From positions 1-9,065 of the forward strand of contig JALVCR010000219.1 of NCBI GenBank assembly GCA_027009865.1: a stretch of DNA of 9,065 nucleotides. The letters are read 5' to 3'. A model generated the notes under the pieces. It worked only from the letters and a program-made list of their open reading frames with translations, ran no database searches and had not been told where the DNA came from. The position numbers and the translations under genes were made by a program. The first letter of the stretch is position 1, and the number at the start of each line of letters is the position of its first letter. Positions 4,888 to 9,065 of this stretch are shown here, one piece after another. The DNA comes from Campylobacterales bacterium. GTDB lineage: Bacteria; Campylobacterota; Campylobacteria; Campylobacterales; JAADDG01.

Positions 4888-7308
4888 AAGTTAAGTGATT
4901 ATGGTTCATTTCCTATGGAACTTCCAATAGTAGTGGAAGATGATATATTTTTATATCCCTTTATGATATCCCCTATTTTTATCTCAGATGAGAAAAATAC
5001 AAGAGCTGTTTTGGAGGCGATAGAGAAAAATTCTCTTTTGATGATTACTCCTTCAAAACCAGGCCATGAAGGGGGAAGGGAGTTTGAGGATATTTATGAT
5101 GTCGGAGTTGTGGGCTCTATTATGAGAAAAGTATCCTTGCCAGATGGCAGGATAAAAATACTTTTTCAAGGAATGGCAAAAGCTAAAATAATTAAAAAAT
5201 TAAATGACAATCCTTTAGAGGCTTTTGTCGATTTAATAGAGATAAAAGAGTATAATCAGCTAAAAATAGACGCTATTTTGGCTATTTTGCAAGAGAGAGT
5301 TAGAACATTAGCCTCTTTAAGTTCTATTTTCCCGCCCGATCTTTTAAAGACAATAGAAGATAACGTAGATCCAAACAGGATAGTCGATTTAATTGCAAGC
5401 ACTATGAGGCTTAAAAAAGATGCGGCCTATAAACTCTTTATTCAAACCGATCTTGAAGAGCGTCTTTTGATGCTTATAGATTTTATAAGCGAAGAGATCG
5501 AGGCAAGCAAGCTTCAAAAAGAGATAAAATCGAAAGTCCATTCCAAAATAGAAAAGATTAATAAAGAGTATTTTCTAAAAGAGCAGCTAAAAGAGATTCA
5601 GCATGAGCTTGGAGTCGATACTCAAAGAGAAGAGGAGATAGAGGAGTATTTTAAAAAGCTTGAAGAGAAAAAGCCCTATATGAGCGAGGATGCTTATAAG
5701 GAGATAAAAAAGCAGATAAACAGACTCTCAAGAATGCATCCCGACTCTGCAGATGCGAATGTGATTCAAGGCTATCTTGATTGGGTTTTAGAGATTCCTT
5801 TTGGAGAGTATTCAAAAGAGAAGCTTGATATAAACGAGGTTAAAAAGCAGCTTGATAAAGATCATTACGGATTAAAAAAACCAAAAGAGAGAATAGTTGA
5901 GTATTTTGCCGTAAAAGAGCTTTTGAGCAAAAGAGGCTATAAAGAGGCTGAAGGAAAGGGAGTTATTTTATGTTTTGCAGGACCTCCGGGAGTTGGTAAA
6001 ACATCTCTTGCAAACTCGATAGCCACAGCTTTAAAAAGAAAACTTGTTAGAATCGCTTTGGGCGGATTGGAAGATGTAAATGAGTTAAGAGGCCATAGAA
6101 GAACCTATATAGGAGCGATGCCGGGCAGAATCGTTCAAGGTTTGATAGAAGCAAAAGAGATGGATCCGGTTATAGTTTTGGATGAGATAGATAAAGTTAG
6201 CAGAAGTTACAGAGGCGATCCTACGGCTGTTTTACTTGAGATTTTGGATCCGGAGCAAAATGATAAATTTAGGGATTATTACCTAAATTTCAATATCGAT
6301 TTAAGCAAAGTAATTTTTATTGCAACAGCCAATACGATCTCTTATATTCCAGCTCCGCTAAGAGACAGGATGGAGTTTATATTTTTAAGCTCATATACCC
6401 CTCAAGAGAAGTATATGATAGCAAGAAAATATCTAATTCCACAAGAGCTTAAAAAACATGCTCTAAAAGCTTCTGAAGTTACCATAACAAAGGGGGCTTT
6501 AGAGAAGATTATTTCAAACTATACAAGAGAGGCTGGAGTTAGAAATTTAAGAAGACAGCTTGCAAATATATTTAGAAAAGTTGCAAAAGAGATACTCTTA
6601 GGTGAGGGAGAGATAGAGAAAGTTACAATTAATCTAAAAAATCTCTCAAAATATCTTGATAAAGAGGTTTTCTCGATAGAGGAGAGAGAAAAGACCGATC
6701 AAGTTGGAGTTGTAAACGGTCTTGCTTGGACGCCTGTTGGCGGAGATGTGTTGAAAGTCGAGGCTATCAAAATAAAAGGCAAAGGTTTTATGCAGCTTAC
6801 CGGAAGCTTGGGCGAAGTTATGAAGGAGTCTGCGAAAATCGCTTATAGTGTGGTAAAAGTTTTGATAGATAACAAAAAAATAGAGATTCCTCAAAAAGAG
6901 ATTCCAAAAAGCGCAGAGGAGAGAGAGGAGAAAAAAGAGGTTGATCCAAGCGAAGTTTACAGAAGATATGATCTTCATATACATGTTCCAGAGGGCGCTA
7001 TCCCAAAAGATGGGCCAAGTGCCGGTATAACAATGGCTACCGCAATAGCATCCATACTCTCAGGCTCTAAAGTAAGAGCGGATGTAGCAATGACAGGAGA
7101 GCTTACACTAACTGGAAAGGTTCTTCCAATAGGAGGACTTAAAGAGAAATTAATAGCAGCTTACAAAGCCAAAATAAAAACTGCCATTATACCTAAGAAA
7201 AATTATGAAAAAGATCTGGATGATATACCAGATGAAGTTAAAAAATCTATGGAGATTATAGGAGTTAGCAGAGTTGAAGAGGTTTTAGAAATAGCCTTAA
7301 CCTCCTAA
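4885..7308 (+). CDS. lon: ATP-dependent endopeptidase La (Lon protease)
   Basis: Lon is a cytoplasmic AAA+ serine protease that unfolds and degrades misfolded and short-lived regulatory proteins. The 807-residue product carries the usual order: N-terminal substrate domain (about 13-200), coiled-coil linker (about 200-300), AAA+ module with Walker A GPPGVGKT (366-373), Walker B VIVLDEID (429-436), arginine finger Arg495 in PLRDRME and sensor-2 Arg553 in GVRNLRR, then the protease domain. The catalytic dyad is Ser712 in KDGPSAG and Lys755 in PIGGLKEK, 43 residues apart as in E. coli. Between SLGEVMKES and the DLHIHVPEGA strand there is a highly charged stretch (about 662-692, rich in Glu and Lys) that is longer than in E. 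coli. Translation starts at TTG with a strong ribosome binding site, and the gene has its own promoter, so it is an independent unit downstream of bamD. It converges on the chemoreceptor gene. Confidence 0.98.
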   Translation: MKLSDYGSFPMELPIVVEDDIFLYPFMISPIFISDEKNTRAVLEAIEKNSLLMITPSKPGHEGGREFEDIYDVGVVGSIMRKVSLPDGRIKILFQGMAKAKIIKKLNDNPLEAFVDLIEIKEYNQLKIDAILAILQERVRTLASLSSIFPPDLLKTIEDNVDPNRIVDLIASTMRLKKDAAYKLFIQTDLEERLLMLIDFISEEIEASKLQKEIKSKVHSKIEKINKEYFLKEQLKEIQHELGVDTQREEEIEEYFKKLEEKKPYMSEDAYKEIKKQINRLSRMHPDSADANVIQGYLDWVLEIPFGEYSKEKLDINEVKKQLDKDHYGLKKPKERIVEYFAVKELLSKRGYKEAEGKGVILCFAGPPGVGKTSLANSIATALKRKLVRIALGGLEDVNELRGHRRTYIGAMPGRIVQGLIEAKEMDPVIVLDEIDKVSRSYRGDPTAVLLEILDPEQNDKFRDYYLNFNIDLSKVIFIATANTISYIPAPLRDRMEFIFLSSYTPQEKYMIARKYLIPQELKKHALKASEVTITKGALEKIISNYTREAGVRNLRRQLANIFRKVAKEILLGEGEIEKVTINLKNLSKYLDKEVFSIEEREKTDQVGVVNGLAWTPVGGDVLKVEAIKIKGKGFMQLTGSLGEVMKESAKIAYSVVKVLIDNKKIEIPQKEIPKSAEEREEKKEVDPSEVYRRYDLHIHVPEGAIPKDGPSAGITMATAIASILSGSKVRADVAMTGELTLTGKVLPIGGLKEKLIAAYKAKIKTAIIPKKNYEKDLDDIPDEVKKSMEIIGVSRVEEVLEIALTS

Positions 7309-7352
7309 CTCCTCTTAATTGTAAAGAAGATTGTTAAATACATATAGATAGT

Positions 7353-7371
7353 AAAAAACTTATATTAAGCT
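7353..7371 (-). terminator. Weak candidate terminator of the chemoreceptor gene
   Basis: Read on the - strand, AGCTTA (7371-7366), loop ATA and TAAGTT (7362-7357) can form a six-pair, AT-rich stem with one G-T pair, followed by four more T. It overlaps the stop codon of the gene. With one G-C pair the stem is poor, so this is only a candidate; nothing better is seen in the 61 bases between the two converging genes. Confidence 0.25.
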
Positions 7372-8995
7372 ATAGTTTAAATTTTTCTATTTTTTTATTT
7401 AATTCTTCTGAAGAGGTGTTTATATGTTTCGAAATATAAGCAATCTCTTCTGTGCTTTTTGAATTTTTATTGGCTGTTTTATTAACGTTTTCGATTTTTT
7501 TTACAATATTATTTAGACTTTTTTCTACTTTTTCAAACTCTTTTACAGAACTTTCATTGATATTTTTTGCTTTATTGACAACTTTTGCACTAAAGTCAAT
7601 ATTTTTTTCAACTTCTTCTGTAGTTTTTACTAAATCATTAATTTTTTGTGTATTTTGATTCATTTTTTCTGAAGCATCAATGATTGATTGAACTACTACA
7701 TTGATTGTTGAATTAATCTCTATTAAACTTTTTTGTGTTTTTTCAGCAAGTTTTCTAACTTCGTCCGCAACTACGGCAAATCCCCTTCCATGTTCTCCAG
7801 CCCGTGCTGCTTCTATTGCCGCATTTAGTGCGAGTAAATTTGTTTGGTCTGCAATGTCGGCGATTACATCAAGTATAGTTTTAACTTCACTCGCTTCGTT
7901 TGATAATGTTTGCATTTTTTGGGATAAGTTTGATTCTTCATTTGCTGTTTTTTGAACTATTTGACTAAATTCATTGATTTTTTCTTTTGCAGATTGAAGA
8001 TTTTTATTTGCTTGAATAATCTCATATTTTGTTTCTTCTAAAACATCAACAGATTCTTTTAGTTCATCTAAAATCTCTTTGCTCTCTTTTGTTACTTCTT
8101 TTACGTCTTTTATAGAGTTTTCCATATTTTTGGCAATATTTAAAGAGTTGTTAGATAGTTTTTCTGCAATAGAAGAGTTTTCATTAGAAATTGTTGCAGT
8201 TTCTCTAATAAAACTTCTTAATTTCTCAAGTGTATTGTTAAGCGCTATTGTAATTTGTGAAATTTCATTTTTGCCTTGTATATGTAATTTAATATTTAAA
8301 TTTAAATCTTTTATTTCTTCAATTGCTTTAACAATATCATCAATAGGTTTTATAGAAGATTTAATTATAAAAAATACAGACAATATTATTAGCAGTATAG
8401 CTATATTAAAAGCATATGATAGTTTTTCTAAAAACAATATTTTATTAGCTATTAATTCTTCGGATTTGTTCATCTCTTTTTTATGTTCTAATACTAATCT
8501 ATGCACTTCTTCTGAAAGTTTTGCAGCGTAAGGATCTAAAATTTCCATTACTTTATTGCCCTCATCTGTACCTTTATAGATATATGCATTTGCCATTTTT
8601 TTACCAATTTCATAATAATCTTTTAAGTCCTTTTTAAGAGGTTTGAGTCTATTTAACATATTTTTTTTATTTTTATGTATTACAATAAGTTTGTCTAATA
8701 TTTTTTGAGCTTTTTGATAATGTTTTTTAGCCTCTTTGAATCCATCGTCAAATCCCGGTTTAGCTTTTGTGGCAGATATGTCTGTTAGCCATTGTTGAAT
8801 TTGGATAATATCTTTTTCTAAATCAGAAAATAAAAACATTGATTTTAATATATTTTCTTTTTGTTTTTGCAAGTTATCTTCTAATATTTTAATGCTATTT
8901 ATAGTAGCAAGAAGTGACAACGAGATTGCTATTACAAGTAATGTACCGCTTATATTTACAATCTTTTTTATGGTGAAATTCTTTATAAAATCCAT
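7370..8995 (-). CDS. Methyl-accepting chemotaxis protein (transmembrane chemoreceptor)
   Basis: This 541-residue inner-membrane receptor senses a stimulus outside the cytoplasm and controls the CheA kinase through CheW. Order of parts: first membrane helix (about 12-34), a helical periplasmic sensor of about 155 residues (about 35-189, probably a four-helix-bundle type) containing IQQWLTDISAT (66-76), second membrane helix (about 190-213), HAMP domain (about 212-264, with Pro217 and Glu244), and a long signalling coiled coil. The signalling tip is unmistakable: DQTNLLALNAAIEAARAGEHGRGF and VVADEVRKLAE (383-418). No NWETF-like pentapeptide for CheR/CheB docking ends the protein (it ends EKFKL). 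The start has AAGGAG upstream (minus strand, about 9005-9000). The gene is visibly AT-richer than its neighbours and mostly uses GAA for glutamate where lon and hisD often use GAG, which could reflect separate acquisition. The ligand cannot be told from sequence. Confidence 0.95.
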   Translation of the reverse strand: MDFIKNFTIKKIVNISGTLLVIAISLSLLATINSIKILEDNLQKQKENILKSMFLFSDLEKDIIQIQQWLTDISATKAKPGFDDGFKEAKKHYQKAQKILDKLIVIHKNKKNMLNRLKPLKKDLKDYYEIGKKMANAYIYKGTDEGNKVMEILDPYAAKLSEEVHRLVLEHKKEMNKSEELIANKILFLEKLSYAFNIAILLIILSVFFIIKSSIKPIDDIVKAIEEIKDLNLNIKLHIQGKNEISQITIALNNTLEKLRSFIRETATISNENSSIAEKLSNNSLNIAKNMENSIKDVKEVTKESKEILDELKESVDVLEETKYEIIQANKNLQSAKEKINEFSQIVQKTANEESNLSQKMQTLSNEASEVKTILDVIADIADQTNLLALNAAIEAARAGEHGRGFAVVADEVRKLAEKTQKSLIEINSTINVVVQSIIDASEKMNQNTQKINDLVKTTEEVEKNIDFSAKVVNKAKNINESSVKEFEKVEKSLNNIVKKIENVNKTANKNSKSTEEIAYISKHINTSSEELNKKIEKFKL

Positions 8996-9016
8996 TTACT
9001 CTCCTTATTGTTTTTT

Positions 9017-9022
9017 TTTATA
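9017..9022 (-). promoter_or_regulatory. Possible -10 element of the chemoreceptor gene
   Basis: On the - strand, TATAAA (9022-9017) lies about 22 bases before the start codon, with A/T runs instead of a clear -35 hexamer. A sigma70 promoter of the Campylobacterota type (good -10, T/A-rich upstream) is plausible. The overlapping GACGATTA (9028-9021) resembles a sigma28 -10, but no matching -35 is present. Confidence 0.35.
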
Positions 9023-9032
9023 ATCGTCAATA

Positions 9033-9044
9033 TTTTTTTTTTTT
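9033..9044. repeat. Homopolymer run of 12 T (A12 on the - strand)
   Basis: An uninterrupted run of 12 T on the + strand lies about 38-49 bases upstream of the chemoreceptor start, at the expected -35/upstream element of its promoter. A second run of nine T (9011-9019) lies between the -10 candidate and the ribosome binding site. Runs this long can change length by slippage. Confidence 0.7.
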
Positions 9045-9065
9045 AAAAATAAAGAAAATAGATAT

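Noticed and set aside
7452..8531. Several + strand open frames opposite the chemoreceptor gene
   Set aside because: Their products are Phe/Leu/Ser-rich, the mirror image of Lys/Glu/Asn-rich coiled-coil codons; the - strand gene has clear MCP motifs throughout.
9021..9047. Sigma28 (FliA) promoter for the chemoreceptor gene
   Set aside because: GACGATTA is similar to the sigma28 -10, but the bases 11 positions upstream (TTTAAAAA) do not match the expected TAAAGTTT.

Overview
This is a chromosomal stretch from a low-GC bacterium, most likely a member of the Campylobacterota (formerly Epsilonproteobacteria). The evidence is the AT-rich coding style (many AGA-GAG, AAA and TTA codons) and the neighbouring CmoA, BamD and Lon genes, with a short BamD and a Lon of the type I associate with Campylobacter, Sulfurimonas and relatives. 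Genus cannot be fixed by eye. I recognise no phage, insertion sequence, CRISPR array, tRNA or rRNA.

Layout: seven genes lie on the + strand and one on the - strand. Bases 2-679 hold the 3' part of a class II fructose-bisphosphate aldolase gene, cut by the window edge. A 17-base gap containing a perfect hairpin leads into a PLP-dependent enzyme resembling ACC deaminase / D-cysteine desulfhydrase (698-1567). Its end overlaps hisD (1561-2853) by 7 bases. A small protein resembling the Host_attach / release-factor-like (baeRF) family follows (2872-3342). Its stop codon directly abuts cmoA (3343-4068). Next come bamD (4115-4756) and then lon (4885-7308), which begins with TTG and has its own strong sigma70-type promoter. 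Facing lon is a chemoreceptor gene (7370-8995, - strand) with long A/T homopolymer runs in its promoter region.

How the genes relate: the first five genes are packed tightly enough to be one transcript, although their functions are mixed: glycolysis/gluconeogenesis, amino-acid metabolism, histidine synthesis, a putative translation-linked protein and tRNA wobble-uridine modification. bamD (outer-membrane assembly) could be read from the same transcript or from a weak local promoter. lon (protein quality control) has its own promoter. The chemoreceptor is a separate transcription unit with lower local GC and GAA-biased glutamate codons, so it may have a different history.

I found no convincing new biological system. 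The region is mainly housekeeping. The points most worth a second look are the stem-loop that pairs the aldolase stop codon with the next start codon, the coupled baeRF-like/cmoA pair, the divergent short PLP enzyme, and the homopolymer runs upstream of the chemoreceptor.
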